Source: Antarcticibacterium sp. 1MA-6-2 (GTDB lineage: Bacteria > Bacteroidota > Bacteroidia > Flavobacteriales > Flavobacteriaceae). From it: 64,000 bases of DNA. Positions 23,281-32,987 of this stretch are shown here, piece by piece. The first letter of the stretch is position 1; each line of letters opens with the position of its first letter. Under the pieces are notes generated by a model. That model was not told the DNA's origin. It saw only the letters and a program-made list of their open reading frames with translations, and searched no databases. The position numbers and the translations under genes are program-made. The stretch lies in the NCBI RefSeq assembly GCF_021535135.1, contig NZ_CP091036.1, positions 992,001 through 1,056,000 of the forward strand. Direction: 5' to 3'.

Positions 23281-24495
23281 ATGAACTCGTCCAAAATATT
23301 TTTTGAGAATAAAAACGGAGATAAACTGGCAGGTTATCTGGAAATGCCATTTAATACCCAAGCCCATAATTTTGTTCTTTTCGCCCATTGTTTTACCTGT
23401 AACAAAAATTTTAAAGCAGTCAAAAATATCTGCTCCGGTTTAACCTCTAAAGGTTTTGGAGTTCTAAGATTTGATTTTACTGGTCTTGGTGAAAGTGAGG
23501 GAGAGTTTGCCAATTCTAATTTTTCAGGAAATATTGAAGACCTTTTAGCCGCGGCAGATTATTTAAAAGAAAATTACAAAACCCCCACCCTTTTAGTAGG
23601 ACATTCTTTGGGTGGCGCTGCAGTATTATTTGCTGCACAGCACCTGTCAAATGTAAAAGCCGTCGCTACTATTGGAACTCCAGCAAGTATAAAACACGTC
23701 ACTCACCTGCTTCAAGACGAAATAGAGGAAATAAATTCAAAAGGAATGGCATCAGTAAATATTGGTGGACGACCTTTTAGTATAAAAAAACAATTCCTAA
23801 ACGATTTAGACGAAAAGAAACTTAGTTCAATTTTACCGGAACTTAACAAATCTCTTCTTATACTTCACTCCCCCCAGGACACTATTGTTGAAGTAAAAAA
23901 TGCTGAAGAACTATACCGCATTTCGAGGCATCCTAAAAGCTTTGTTTCTCTTGACGGTGCAGATCATCTTTTATCTAAAAAAGAAGACTCTTTGTATGTG
24001 GGACAGCTAATTGGCAGCTGGGCTTACCGTTATCTTGAGATTCCTGAAGTTCCACAGCCAAAATCGGAACATGAGGTGGTCGCACACCTGGGAAGCGAAG
24101 GCTTTACTACTTATGTAAAGACGCGAAATCACCAGTTAATTGTTGATGAACCCGAAAGTGCCGGAGGAAGTAATTATGGACCCTCTCCTTATGATCTTCT
24201 TTCTGCAGCACTTGCCTCCTGTACTTCTATGACCATTCAAATGTATGCGAGAAGAAAAAACTGGAAGCTGGAAACTGTTGAAACGCATGTGAATCACTCT
24301 AAATCTCACTCAGTTGATTGTGAGGAATGTGAAAAACCTTCAGCCAAAATTGACCTTTTTGAAAGGGAGATAATTGTGCAGGGGGAGCTCGACGAGAAAC
24401 AAAAACAGCGAATTCTTCAAATAGCAGATAAATGTCCCGTTCACAAAACTCTTCACGAAAAGGTAGAAATAAAAACGAAGCTAAAAGATCTTTAA
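23281..24495 (+). CDS. Bifunctional alpha/beta-hydrolase / OsmC family protein
   Basis: Residues 1-255 are a serine hydrolase fold: HCFTCNKNF near the oxyanion position, nucleophile elbow GHSLGG (about 107), and an acid/His pair near LLILHSPQDTIVEVKNAEE and GADHLL. Residues 265-404 are an OsmC domain with SPYDLLSAALASCTSMT (catalytic Cys) and CPVHKTL (second Cys), the thiols that reduce organic hydroperoxides. This fusion is known from many Bacteroidota and proteobacteria. The idea that the hydrolase frees peroxides from esters for the OsmC half is inference. The gene stands alone and ends 3 bp from the convergent AI-2E gene. Confidence 0.9.
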   Translation: MNSSKIFFENKNGDKLAGYLEMPFNTQAHNFVLFAHCFTCNKNFKAVKNICSGLTSKGFGVLRFDFTGLGESEGEFANSNFSGNIEDLLAAADYLKENYKTPTLLVGHSLGGAAVLFAAQHLSNVKAVATIGTPASIKHVTHLLQDEIEEINSKGMASVNIGGRPFSIKKQFLNDLDEKKLSSILPELNKSLLILHSPQDTIVEVKNAEELYRISRHPKSFVSLDGADHLLSKKEDSLYVGQLIGSWAYRYLEIPEVPQPKSEHEVVAHLGSEGFTTYVKTRNHQLIVDEPESAGGSNYGPSPYDLLSAALASCTSMTIQMYARRKNWKLETVETHVNHSKSHSVDCEECEKPSAKIDLFEREIIVQGELDEKQKQRILQIADKCPVHKTLHEKVEIKTKLKDL

Positions 24496-24497
24496 GG

Positions 24498-25583
24498 TTA
24501 CTTCTTTAATTTTTTAATGATTTTATCAAGGAATGTTTCTTTAGCTCCCGGCCTTGCATAACCTATCAAAAACCCTAAGGGTTTTAGGTCTTGAGTATGG
24601 TCAAATAGAATTTTTAAAATTCCAAAGAGTGGAACAAATAAAATGAGTCCTGCTGCTCCCCATAGGGCACCTCCTATTATGACTGCAATAATTACAAATA
24701 ATGGACTCTGCTGAACTTCAGACCCAATAATTAGCTCCAGAACATAACTTTCTATTAACTGAATAATGATAACAATAATTGTAAAAGATACTATTTCCAA
24801 AGTACTGCCTCCAAATATGATCATGAATAGAATGGGAAGCAATCCGCTTATAAACGGTCCAACATAGGGAATAACCGTTATGACCATTCCAAATATTATT
24901 AATAAAAGGGCGTGAGGCAGGTCATAACCAAAAAATGTAATGGTATACATTACCCCCAGAAGTAACATTACCTGGAGCCTGCCCCATAAATATTTATGGG
25001 CAATTTTTTGAGTTTGGCCTAGTATCTCCCGTGTTTCCTCCTTCTTTTCTTTGGGAACGTACATCATTATAAATTGCACAAATTTATCCCGGTTGATTAA
25101 AAGCAGAAAGATATAAATTAGAACCAGCAGAAATTTCAGGGTGATACCTGTAAAATCAGCGAGAAGGTTAGAAACAAAGTTTTGAACAAAGTCTAATATT
25201 TCTGCTAATCTGCCCTGAAATATTTCCTCCTGTTCCTGCAGGGAATAACCTGTGAGGTAAACTACTTTCTCCTGCAACACCAAAATATAGCCTCCTATTT
25301 CCTCCTTTTTCTCGACCAGGTCATTTACAAATATTCCCAGTTGCCGAATAATGAAAAAGAAAATAATACCAATTCCCAGGAATAACAAAAAAGTACTAAT
25401 AAAAGAGGAGGAAATCCTGCCCCATCCTTTTTGCTCAAGAAAATTAGAGACAGGAACAAGGAGAGTTGAGAAAAAAACAGCAAAGGTTATAGGAATAAAT
25501 ATACTGGCTCCAAACCACAATGCGGCAATAATAAGGAAGCAGAATAAAAGTATGGAATTGGCGTGTTGTAGAGATCCTTTCAC
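24498..25583 (-). CDS. AI-2E family transporter (PerM-like membrane protein)
   Basis: A 361-aa integral membrane protein with about eight hydrophobic segments in the layout of the AI-2E/PerM family. It has a short N-terminal pair, a long soluble loop (about 75-140) and a C-terminal block with VIPYVGPFISGLLPILFMI and PLFVIIAVIIGGALWGAAGLILFVPLFGILK, both family signatures. Members export small molecules or act as Na+/H+ antiporters. The substrate cannot be told here. Convergent with the OsmC fusion. Confidence 0.88.
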   Translation of the reverse strand: MKGSLQHANSILLFCFLIIAALWFGASIFIPITFAVFFSTLLVPVSNFLEQKGWGRISSSFISTFLLFLGIGIIFFFIIRQLGIFVNDLVEKKEEIGGYILVLQEKVVYLTGYSLQEQEEIFQGRLAEILDFVQNFVSNLLADFTGITLKFLLVLIYIFLLLINRDKFVQFIMMYVPKEKKEETREILGQTQKIAHKYLWGRLQVMLLLGVMYTITFFGYDLPHALLLIIFGMVITVIPYVGPFISGLLPILFMIIFGGSTLEIVSFTIIVIIIQLIESYVLELIIGSEVQQSPLFVIIAVIIGGALWGAAGLILFVPLFGILKILFDHTQDLKPLGFLIGYARPGAKETFLDKIIKKLKK

Positions 25584-25877
25584 ATGGATTTGTTAGAATT
25601 AGTAATAACTATAATAAAATAATTTGTATAATTTTATAGTTAAATCCTTTATAATTCTTCCTGCTAATCTTTCTAAAAGACGAATTTTAAAAAAAAATTA
25701 ATAATTATTTTCATTTAGAAAAGGGAAAATGGAAAAGAATAGATAATTTTGAAGTAAGATATTTTACATGTTTTTAGTTAAAAAAAGAAAAATTCTTTTG
25801 TTAAGCTAAGCTTAAAACTTTGGTGAATATCGACAATCACTTTAATTTAGTTCCCAGATAAACCAATCTTTCAAATT
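25584..25877. other. AT-rich intergenic region before the SOD gene
   Basis: This 294-bp divergent gap is very AT-rich and contains no ORF I can support. It must hold the promoters of both the AI-2E gene and the Cu/Zn SOD gene, but no perfect TAnnTTTG with a spaced TTTG was found. Confidence 0.35.
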
Positions 25878-26469
25878 ATGAAAAAATTTAGCTTTACTTT
25901 TTTGTTTGCAGCCTCCATACTTATTGTAGGATGTAAAAACGAAAACAAAGAAAATACTACAGAGGCAGACAGTATGAACACTGATACTGAGATGACACAG
26001 GAACAAACTCAAGAGGCTAAGAAGATACAGGTCACCCTGGAGCCAAAAAGTGGAAGTGAACTTTCGGGAAATGCCGTATTCACTGAAGAAAATGGAGAAG
26101 TGACTGTAACTGCAATTATTGACGGCCTTGCCGAAGGAATGCACGCTATTCATATTCATGAAAATGCTGATTGTTCTGCAGAAGACGGATCATCTCTGCT
26201 ATGGCTACTGGAATCCCACCTTTGAAAAACATGGAAAATGGGGTGATCCTGAAGGTTACCATCGTGGAGATATAGGTAATTTCAAAGTTGATGCAAATGG
26301 AAACGGAACAATTACTATGACTACAGACCAGTGGTGTATTGGTTGTGATGATGACACAAAAAACATAGTTGGTAAAGCAGTTGTAATTCATGACGGTGTA
26401 GACGATTTCACTTCTCAACCGTCTGGTGATGCTATTACCAGAGTTGGTTGTGGAACAATAACAGAATAA
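25878..26469 (+). CDS. Cu/Zn superoxide dismutase-like lipoprotein (frameshifted)
   Basis: A lipobox IVGC at about residue 20 is followed by a linker and the SOD barrel. HAIHIHENADCSAEDGSS carries the copper histidines and the first structural Cys, FEKHGKWG and YHRGDIGNF the zinc and copper ligands, VVIHDGVDDF another His, and RVGCGTI the second Cys. The frame shifts +1 near 26196-26202. GCCGGT there would give DGSSAGGYWNP, as in relatives. The corrected protein is 196 aa. The lipid anchor implies protection of the periplasm or envelope from superoxide. The exact original bases at the break are less sure than elsewhere. Confidence 0.87.
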
Positions 26470-26482
26470 GATTTATAACATT

Positions 26483-26520
26483 ATAACACAAAAGCAACCA
26501 AACGGTTGCTTTTGTGTTAT
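26483..26520. terminator. Long bidirectional terminator hairpin
   Basis: A 17-bp perfect stem with loop AAAC (ATAACACAAAAGCAACC and its complement). It lies between the plus-strand SOD gene and the minus-strand LytTR regulator, with A/T-rich flanks suitable for both directions. Confidence 0.88.
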
Positions 26521-26538
26521 ATAAATGTGGCTTCCCTC

Positions 26539-27315
26539 CTATTCCAACCAATCCCGGAACTCTTTAACCCGCTCTCTTGCAACGATTATTTCCTGCTCAT
26601 TAAACCTATTTAATTTAATTTTAAGCCGGGAGTTGCTGTAGCTAATAATATCACTAATTGAATTGATGTTAATAAAAAATTTTCTGTTTACTCTAAAAAA
26701 AGTTTGAGGGGGCAACTCATCCTCAAGATTTTCGAGACTTATATCCAGGGGAAAACATCTGCTTTCTGTTGTGTAAAGGTAAGTACCTTTATTCTCGCTA
26801 TAAAGGCATTCTATTTCCTCTATCGGGATCATTTTAAGATGTTGTCCCACTTTAATGGTAAAGCGTCTCTTATACTCACGTTCCAAAGGATTTACCAGTA
26901 GCTTCCTTATATCTTCAAAATTTAATTGGACGTTTTGGGAAGCGGGAATCTTACCCTGATAATTATCTATCAAATTTTCATATTTTTTAACAGCCGCATC
27001 CAATTCTTCCTCATCAATAGGCTTTAGTAGATAATCAATGCTGTTAAGTTTAAATGCCTGGAGTGCATATTCATCATAAGCTGTGGTAAAAATAATCGCA
27101 CTTTTGATATCAATAGATTCAAAAATTTCAAAGGAAAGACCATCATTTAGCTGAATATCAAGAAAAATAATATCCGGGTGCTCGTTCTCTTTAAACCATG
27201 ATATAGACTCTTCTACAGAATGTAAAGTAGTAGATACCTTTACCTCCTTTTTTTCAAGCATCCTGTTGAGCCGTCTTGCAGATGGTTTTTCATCTTCTAT
27301 AATGATAGCCTTCAT
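26539..27315 (-). CDS. LytTR-family response regulator
   Basis: Residues 1-120 form a receiver domain with IIIEDE (acidic pocket), IIFLDIQ (phosphorylated Asp) and the conserved Thr/Lys (TTAYDEYALQAF, LLKP). Residues about 150-258 form a LytTR DNA-binding domain (EIECLYSENKGTYLYT, FFRVNRKFFININSI). This is the output half of a LytS/LytR pair whose sensor is the kinase at 27672-29008, separated only by a small 2TM gene on the same strand. The genes it controls cannot be read from the window. Confidence 0.93.
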   Translation of the reverse strand: MKAIIIEDEKPSARRLNRMLEKKEVKVSTTLHSVEESISWFKENEHPDIIFLDIQLNDGLSFEIFESIDIKSAIIFTTAYDEYALQAFKLNSIDYLLKPIDEEELDAAVKKYENLIDNYQGKIPASQNVQLNFEDIRKLLVNPLEREYKRRFTIKVGQHLKMIPIEEIECLYSENKGTYLYTTESRCFPLDISLENLEDELPPQTFFRVNRKFFININSISDIISYSNSRLKIKLNRFNEQEIIVARERVKEFRDWLE

Positions 27316-27351
27316 TTAGAATTATTTAGCTGAATTATTTTTCTTCTTAAA

Positions 27352-27672
27352 TTATTCCCAGCGTTTTCTTTCCAGTTTTTCCTGATCCATAAATTCCTGG
27401 ATCTTTCTTTCTTCCCATTTCCTTCCAAAAATAAACTAAGTCCCAAAAACTCCCGCCCAATGCGCCAGTAAACCTATACCCCAAAGAAATGCGGTAATGT
27501 AATTCTCCAGATCCAGAAACCTGCTGGAAAAACTTTCATCCCAGGAGCCTCCTAAAATAATAAACAAATTCACAAGGATATAAACCAGGAGGTGCACGTA
27601 AAAACCTTTTATCTCTTTAACTCTTTTTTGAGCGGCTTTATATCTATTATTCTCTATGTACCTGTTTTCCAT
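27352..27672 (-). CDS. 2TM domain protein (in-frame stop in this sequence)
   Basis: The 2TM domain begins with AAQKRVKEIKGFYVHLLVYILVN, and its second helix is AFLWGIGLLAHWAGVFG. After a stop created at plus-strand 27435-27441 (ACTAAGT) the same frame continues FGRKWEERKIQEFMDQEKLE, the usual C-terminal tail of the domain. An original ACCGGT followed by one more T of the adjoining homopolymer would give FGTGFIFGRKWEE with no net length change and 106 aa. The gene sits between the LytTR regulator and its kinase, whose own C-terminus is a related 2TM domain. Function unknown, presumably signalling at the membrane. Confidence 0.75.
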
Positions 27673-29008
27673 TATTTCCAGCTTTTATTCAGTTTCTCCT
27701 CTTTGTCTAAAATCTCTCTTATTTTTCTCTCTTCCCATCTCTTTCCATACCCATAAACAGTGAGGCCATGGATCGCTAACCCAATTCCCCATCCAAAAAG
27801 TGGAAACCAAAACCATTGAAACCCAAAATAGGTCTTATAGTTAATAAATATAAGAAAAGGAATAACCAGGCAGTAAGAAGTAAGGTTCCCATAAAATTCT
27901 TTTATTTCTTTAACCCGTGCCCTTGCTCTTAAATATGAATTATCTTCATTAGTTTTACTTTTTTCCATAACTGTAATTTGCTTGGTTAATAGTGGTATTT
28001 TAATACGAAATATCTCGCTGTTTTCTTCAATTGTAATTTCTCTTGATGTTATAAGGGAATACTTAGTCAACAATATTTTTTAAACCCACACCGCGCCTGG
28101 ATTGCATTACTTCCTTTTTTTGCAGATTATTCTCAACAACCAGATACCCTACTTCTTCATAAAGTTTAATGTAGAGAGGTTTTGCTTCACTTACTATATT
28201 ATGTTTTACTGTGTTTTCCAGGAGTAGCTGAAGAGATAGAGGCACCACCTTGGCCTCAGGATTTTCTATTTCCTGCGGAATACTATATGAAATACTATCT
28301 TCAAATCTCATTTTAAGCAGATTCATATAAGTAACAGCAAACTCCAGTTCTTCGCTTAAATTTACAAGTTCCTTATCCTTTTGTTCCAGAACGTACCTAT
28401 ATATTTTTGAAAGTGATGTTGTAAACCTTTGGGCAATCTCTGGGCTCTCCTCTATTAAGGAAGTAAGTACATTTAAACTATTAAATAAAAAGTGGGGATC
28501 TATTTGATTCTTTAAACTTTCAAACTTAGCTGAAGCAGTACCTGCAATTATCTTTTGCTCGGTAACCTTTTTTTCCTGCAACATTCGGTAAAAATAAATT
28601 GCATGGAAAAAGAGAGAAATTACCAAAGTTATAATAAGAGCAATGAAGTAGAACTGAAGATTTTCTGTAGCAAAAAATTCTTCGAAACTCTTACTAAGTG
28701 AAACCAACCTTATGAATTATCCTTATAAGGAAGATTGTGAAAAGGGTAAGAAATATTGATCCCAGCAAACCAATCCCAAACCGCCATTTGCCATTTCTCT
28801 TCCACTCAAGGGTATTCAAAAATCCAAAATAATAACCATTGACAAAACTTAGCGGCACGCTGTATAAAACATAAAGGCTCAGGCTTTCTAATAACCTTAA
28901 ATTCAAAATGACTTCACCCCCGGATATGATCCTGAAACTTTGTTCCAGAAAAAAAAGAACCAGTCCAATTATAAAGCCTATACCTATGGCTTTGTAATAC
29001 TTTCTCAT
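27672..29008 (-). CDS. LytS-type histidine kinase with C-terminal 2TM domain (two frameshifts)
   Basis: The N-terminal membrane part has four hydrophobic helices (about 1-150). The His_kinase domain has NQIDPHFLFNSLNVL (phospho-His region, about 195) and the ATPase part LLLENTVKHNIV and GVGLKNIV. Plus-strand breaks at 28693-28699 (ACTAAGT; ACCGGT gives GFTGKSFEEF) and 28061-28067 (ACTTAGT; ACCGGT gives NIVDRYSLIT) are both +1. With both repaired the frame runs on through IPLLTKQITVME into a 2TM domain (YLRARARVKEIKEFYGNL ... WEERKIREIL). The total is 444 aa with no stop between them. Two separate genes remain possible, with a start at the Met of VMEKSK. Its ATG-TAA junction overlaps the small 2TM gene by one base. 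Confidence 0.75.
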
Positions 29009-29197
29009 ATTCTATTTCTTTTTTTGTGCCTCTACCTCAGTTCCATTGGGAAATATTAACTTCAGTAGTATAATTATTTGCAGTCGCGCACATTTACTAA
29101 ACAAATATCATCTCAAAGAGAATTCCTGGCAACTAAGATTTCCTCAACTGTAGTTTTTGGGAGCTGAAATGTAAAAAAGAAATATTAAATATAATTA

Positions 29198-30501
29198 TTA
29201 CGCCTTTTTATCCTCCATTCGCTTTTCATTGCCTTTGAACGGCCTAATGATTAGCCTTGATGCCTTATCATAATTAACGTAATTATATATCCAGTTAAAA
29301 AATGTCACTAAACGATTTCGAAAACCTATTAAATACCACAAGTGAATAAACATCCAGATGAACCAGGCAAAGAAACCACCAAACTTAAAATTTTCCAGAT
29401 CTACTACAGCCCGGTTTCTACCTACGGTGGCCATAGTACCCTTATCTTTATAATTAAAAGGTTTCAGGTTTTCTCCTTTTAAGATCCTCATTAAATTTTT
29501 TGCAAGATGTTTACCCTGCTGTATTGCAGGTTGAGCAACCATAGGATGTCCCCTTGGGTAATCGCTGCTTTGCATGACCGCTATATCACCTATTGCAAAA
29601 ATATTTTCGTATCCATTTACCTGATTAAATGTATTTACTTCGTACTTAAGTTAGCTTTTTCAATTAAAGCTGAAGCATTTAATCCTTTCACAGGAGCTCC
29701 GGTAACACCTGCACTCCATATAAACGTAGAGGTTTTAAATTCGCGATCGGTATTTGTTTTGACTGTAATTCCATCGTAGGATTCCACCATTGTATTCACG
29801 TGCACCTGGACGCCGAGCTCCTTTAAAAATTTTTCAGCTTTGGCTGAAGCTTCTTCGCTCATAGGAGGAAGTACCCGGCCCAGCCCTTCCAGTAAATGAA
29901 TTTCCATTTCGCCTGTATCAATATCGGGATAGTCATTGGGCACCACATTATTTCGTAGTTCTGCAATAGCACCGCTTAGCTCTACCCCTGTAGGACCCGC
30001 ACCAACTAAAATAAATGTAAGTAGCGCTTTTCTTTCGGCAGGATCATCGGTTATAACTGCCTGCTCAAGATTTTCCAGAATTAAACTGCGTATGTTTAGT
30101 GCCTGCGGAATGGTCTTCATCCACATCCCGTTCTTTTCTATACTTTTATTTCCGAAGAAATTAGTACGGGATCCTGTGGCGATAACAAGATAGTCATAGC
30201 CAACTTCTCCAATATTCGTATAAACAACTCTGGCTTCCGGATCAATACTTTGGACCTCGGCCATTCTAAAAAAAGCACGATTACTGGCTCGTGTAATTTT
30301 TCTCAAAGGATATGCTATGGAATCAGGCTCCAGGCCAGAGGTGGAAACCTGGTAAAGTAAAGGTTGAAATGTGTGATAATTATTTCTATCCAGAAGAACC
30401 GTTTGTACTTGTTCCTTAAGTAACTTATTTGTAAGGCTGATTCCTGCAAACCCACCTCCTATAATTACTATGCGGGGTAATTCACTTTTGGGAATATTCA
30501 T
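29198..30501 (-). CDS. Type II NADH:quinone oxidoreductase (NDH-2) (frameshifted)
   Basis: The N-terminal FAD motif (VIIGGGFAGISLTNKL) and the second NAD-binding motif (FILVGAGPTGVELSGAI, about 165) are clear. AIGDIA and the C-terminal membrane-binding region (FFAWFIWMFIHLWYLIGFRNR) follow the break. The frame shifts +2 at plus-strand 29644-29651 (ACTTAAGT). ACCGGT gives EKANRYEVNTFNQV and a 433-aa enzyme. It transfers electrons from NADH to quinone without pumping protons. It starts 174 bp from the divergent sigma factor, with a TAACTTTG -7 element just upstream. Confidence 0.92.
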
Positions 30502-30514
30502 GTCGAGGTTTTTC

Positions 30515-30522
30515 CAAAGTTA
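30515..30522 (-). promoter_or_regulatory. -7 element TAACTTTG upstream of NDH-2
   Basis: TAACTTTG on the minus strand matches TAnnTTTG and ends about 13 bp before the ATG, implying a very short leader. No convincing -33 element was seen. Confidence 0.45.
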
Positions 30523-30675
30523 TGACTTAAATAATGGAAGATTAAATGTTCATATTAATTTTTCGCTATAGAAATGCCTGGAGCGGATTAAAATATTAAT
30601 AATCTAAGGAGTTATTAAAGCATCTTTGTAACAAATACTAACCTGGTAAGACATATATCCTGTTAACCCTCTTCA

Positions 30676-31170
30676 GTGAACAAGGAACTCGAACATAAAT
30701 TTGTGAGCAATCTGGAAAAGCACCAGAACATTGTGCACAAAATCTGTCGGATTTATACCAACGATCAGGCGTCACATAACGATTTATTTCAGGAAATAAC
30801 GATCCAACTCTGGAAGGCATATCCTAAGTTTAGAGGAGACGCAAAATTTAGCACCTGGATGTATCGGGTAGCTCTTAATACGGCAATTACACTATATCGT
30901 AAGAAAAAGCGAGGAATTCAGACTCAGGATTACGATTCTGTTCATTTCAGAATCCATGTTGAGGAATATGATGATGCTACAGAGCAGCAATTAAAGTTGA
31001 TGTATAGTGCGGTAAAAGAATTAAATGACATTGAAAAGGCCCTGATTTTTTTATATCTGGAAGACAAAAATTACAAGGAAATCTCGGAAACTTTAGGTAT
31101 TACTGAAGTGAATGCAAGAGTAAAAATGAACCGGGTCAAAACGAAACTTAAAAATATACTTAATCCGTAA
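30676..31170 (+). CDS. ECF-type RNA polymerase sigma factor
   Basis: A 164-aa protein with region 2 (YTNDQASHNDLFQEITIQLWKAYPKF and FSTWMYRVALNTA, about 30-75) and region 4 helix-turn-helix (ALIFLYLEDKNYKEISETLGITEVNARVKMNRVK, about 120-155). The start is GTG at 30676, and no ATG lies in a better place. The next gene, 7 bp downstream, is a membrane protein with a long soluble start, a likely partner that sequesters it. No autoregulated promoter motif was recognised in the 174-bp upstream gap. Confidence 0.9.
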   Translation: MNKELEHKFVSNLEKHQNIVHKICRIYTNDQASHNDLFQEITIQLWKAYPKFRGDAKFSTWMYRVALNTAITLYRKKKRGIQTQDYDSVHFRIHVEEYDDATEQQLKLMYSAVKELNDIEKALIFLYLEDKNYKEISETLGITEVNARVKMNRVKTKLKNILNP

Positions 31171-31176
31171 AATAAT

Positions 31177-31815
31177 ATGGATGAATTAGAATTATTAAAA
31201 AAAGACTGGCAAAAGCAGGATGTTAATTATCCTAAGCTTAGCTATGATGAAATTTATAATATGCTATGGAAGAGATCATCCTCTATAGTTAAGTGGATAT
31301 TTGTAATAAGCATAATTGAATTCTTGTTTTGGGGAATTGTTACAATATTCCTTGCCGATAATGATTACTGGAATGAAATGGAAAGACTCCACCTCAAAGA
31401 GTTTACTATCGTCTCTTATGTTATAAGTTATAGTATAACCTTCTATTTTATTTACAGGTTTTACAAGAATTACAGGAAAATTTCTGCGACAGATAATGCT
31501 TCCACCTTAATGGAAAATATTTTAAGGACTCGCAAGACTGTTAAATATTATATTGGATATGTACTCATCTCAACAGCCATTACGTCTTTAGTATTTACCT
31601 GCTTTGCCTTCAGTTTTCATTCTGAAAATACCCAGGTGGAGGAAGTTTCCAAATATACCTTCACTCTCACTCAATGGGTTATATTTTTGGGAATCATGGC
31701 AATATTTTTCGCTCTACTACTGGGATTGGTTTGGGTTTTTTACAGGCTACTCTATGGTATCCTCCTAAAAAGACTAAACAGAAATTATAAAGAACTTAAA
31801 AAGCTTGACTCCTAA
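31177..31815 (+). CDS. Membrane protein, probable partner of the ECF sigma factor
   Basis: The first 40 residues (MDELELLKKDWQKQD) are soluble and rich in charged residues, resembling the start of anti-sigma proteins. Four transmembrane segments follow (about 41-62, 83-100, 125-145, 168-190). It lies directly after the sigma gene in what is clearly one transcription unit. No named domain was recognised, and the anti-sigma role is inferred from position and layout. Confidence 0.65.
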   Translation: MDELELLKKDWQKQDVNYPKLSYDEIYNMLWKRSSSIVKWIFVISIIEFLFWGIVTIFLADNDYWNEMERLHLKEFTIVSYVISYSITFYFIYRFYKNYRKISATDNASTLMENILRTRKTVKYYIGYVLISTAITSLVFTCFAFSFHSENTQVEEVSKYTFTLTQWVIFLGIMAIFFALLLGLVWVFYRLLYGILLKRLNRNYKELKKLDS

Positions 31816-31871
31816 ACAATATAATTTAGAAGATAATCTACAAATAATTAGACTATAGAAAGGCTTATTGC

Positions 31872-31879
31872 TAACTTTG
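31872..31879 (+). promoter_or_regulatory. -7 element TAACTTTG before the desaturase-like gene
   Basis: TAACTTTG fits the TAnnTTTG consensus and lies 37 bp upstream of the ATG at 31917. The -33 box is weak or absent. Confidence 0.45.
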
Positions 31880-31916
31880 GAATATCCGGATAATCTTTAC
31901 TCAATAAGCAAATTTT

Positions 31917-32903
31917 ATGGATTTTACCAACCCATTAGTATATGGGGTGCCTGTTTTTCTGGGCCTCATCCTTTTAGAACTTACCTATAGCAGGTCGCAC
32001 GATAATAAAGACCTTTATAAATGGAAAGACCTTACCTCCAGTTTAATGCTGGGGATAGGCTCTGCAGTACTGGGAGCCCTGGTAAAAACAGTGGCCATTA
32101 TTCTCATCTTTAATTTTGTGTATGAAATCTTTAATCCTGTAGTTGATGGAGTAAGGGAGAATATTTTTGGATGGAATTCTTTTGGCTACGCCTGGTATGT
32201 GTGGATCTTATGCATGCTGGCAGATGATTTCACCTACTACTGGTTTCACCGTCAAAACCATATGATAAGGTTCTTTTGGGCAGCACACATTGTACATCAT
32301 TCTTCAGATAATTTTAATTTGGGAACCGCTATTCGCAATGGCTGGTTTACCATTTTGTATAAACCGTTCTTTTACGTTTGGATCGTAATGATTGGTTTTC
32401 CTCCTGAGATGCTTGCGGTGTGTTTAGGTATAGAAGCTTTATGGCAATTTCAACTTCACACTAAATATGTACCCAAATTGGGGATAATAGAAAAATTTAT
32501 AAACACCCATACAATGCACCAGGTACATCACGCCCGCAACCTGGAATATATGGACAAAAATCACGGAGGAATTTTAAACGTTTTTGACCGAATATTTGGC
32601 ACCTGGAAGGAGCTTGATGATACTATTGAAATAGAATATGGAGTCTCTACCCCGCCTAATTCATATAATATCTGGGTGATCTTATCTCACGAGTATAAAA
32701 ATATTTGGAGAGACACCAAAAAATCAAAAAATTGGTATCATAAGTTCATGTATGTATTTGGACCTCCAGGCTGGAGTCACGACGGCAGTACCAAAACCGT
32801 CAAAGAAATGCAGGCAGAAATGAATGCTGTATTACAGGAAGGAAACAATAGTGTAACCCAACCTGTTCCCGTGTCTCATAAAGAAGAAAAAACTCCTGCA
32901 TAA
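31917..32903 (+). CDS. Sterol desaturase / fatty acid hydroxylase superfamily membrane protein
   Basis: Several transmembrane helices surround the histidine clusters of the di-iron superfamily: HRQNH (about 113), HIVHHSS (about 128) and HTMHQVHH (about 203). This enzyme class hydroxylates or desaturates lipids or carotenoids at the membrane. The 328-aa length is usual for the Bacteroidota members. It is monocistronic by spacing. A second, shorter member of the superfamily is at 59076. The substrate is unknown. Confidence 0.87.
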   Translation: MDFTNPLVYGVPVFLGLILLELTYSRSHDNKDLYKWKDLTSSLMLGIGSAVLGALVKTVAIILIFNFVYEIFNPVVDGVRENIFGWNSFGYAWYVWILCMLADDFTYYWFHRQNHMIRFFWAAHIVHHSSDNFNLGTAIRNGWFTILYKPFFYVWIVMIGFPPEMLAVCLGIEALWQFQLHTKYVPKLGIIEKFINTHTMHQVHHARNLEYMDKNHGGILNVFDRIFGTWKELDDTIEIEYGVSTPPNSYNIWVILSHEYKNIWRDTKKSKNWYHKFMYVFGPPGWSHDGSTKTVKEMQAEMNAVLQEGNNSVTQPVPVSHKEEKTPA

Positions 32904-32987
32904 ATGCTGAAGCGGAAAACAAATTCCAGCATCAGCTTTTCGAAATAAATAAGAGGGGAGTTTTTAAAAGTGGGATCAGGTGAAAAA

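Noticed and set aside
27352..27672. A separate truncated 2TM gene ending at the stop near 27436
   Set aside because: The same frame continues past the stop with FGRKWEERKIQEF, the normal tail of the domain, so it is read as one gene.
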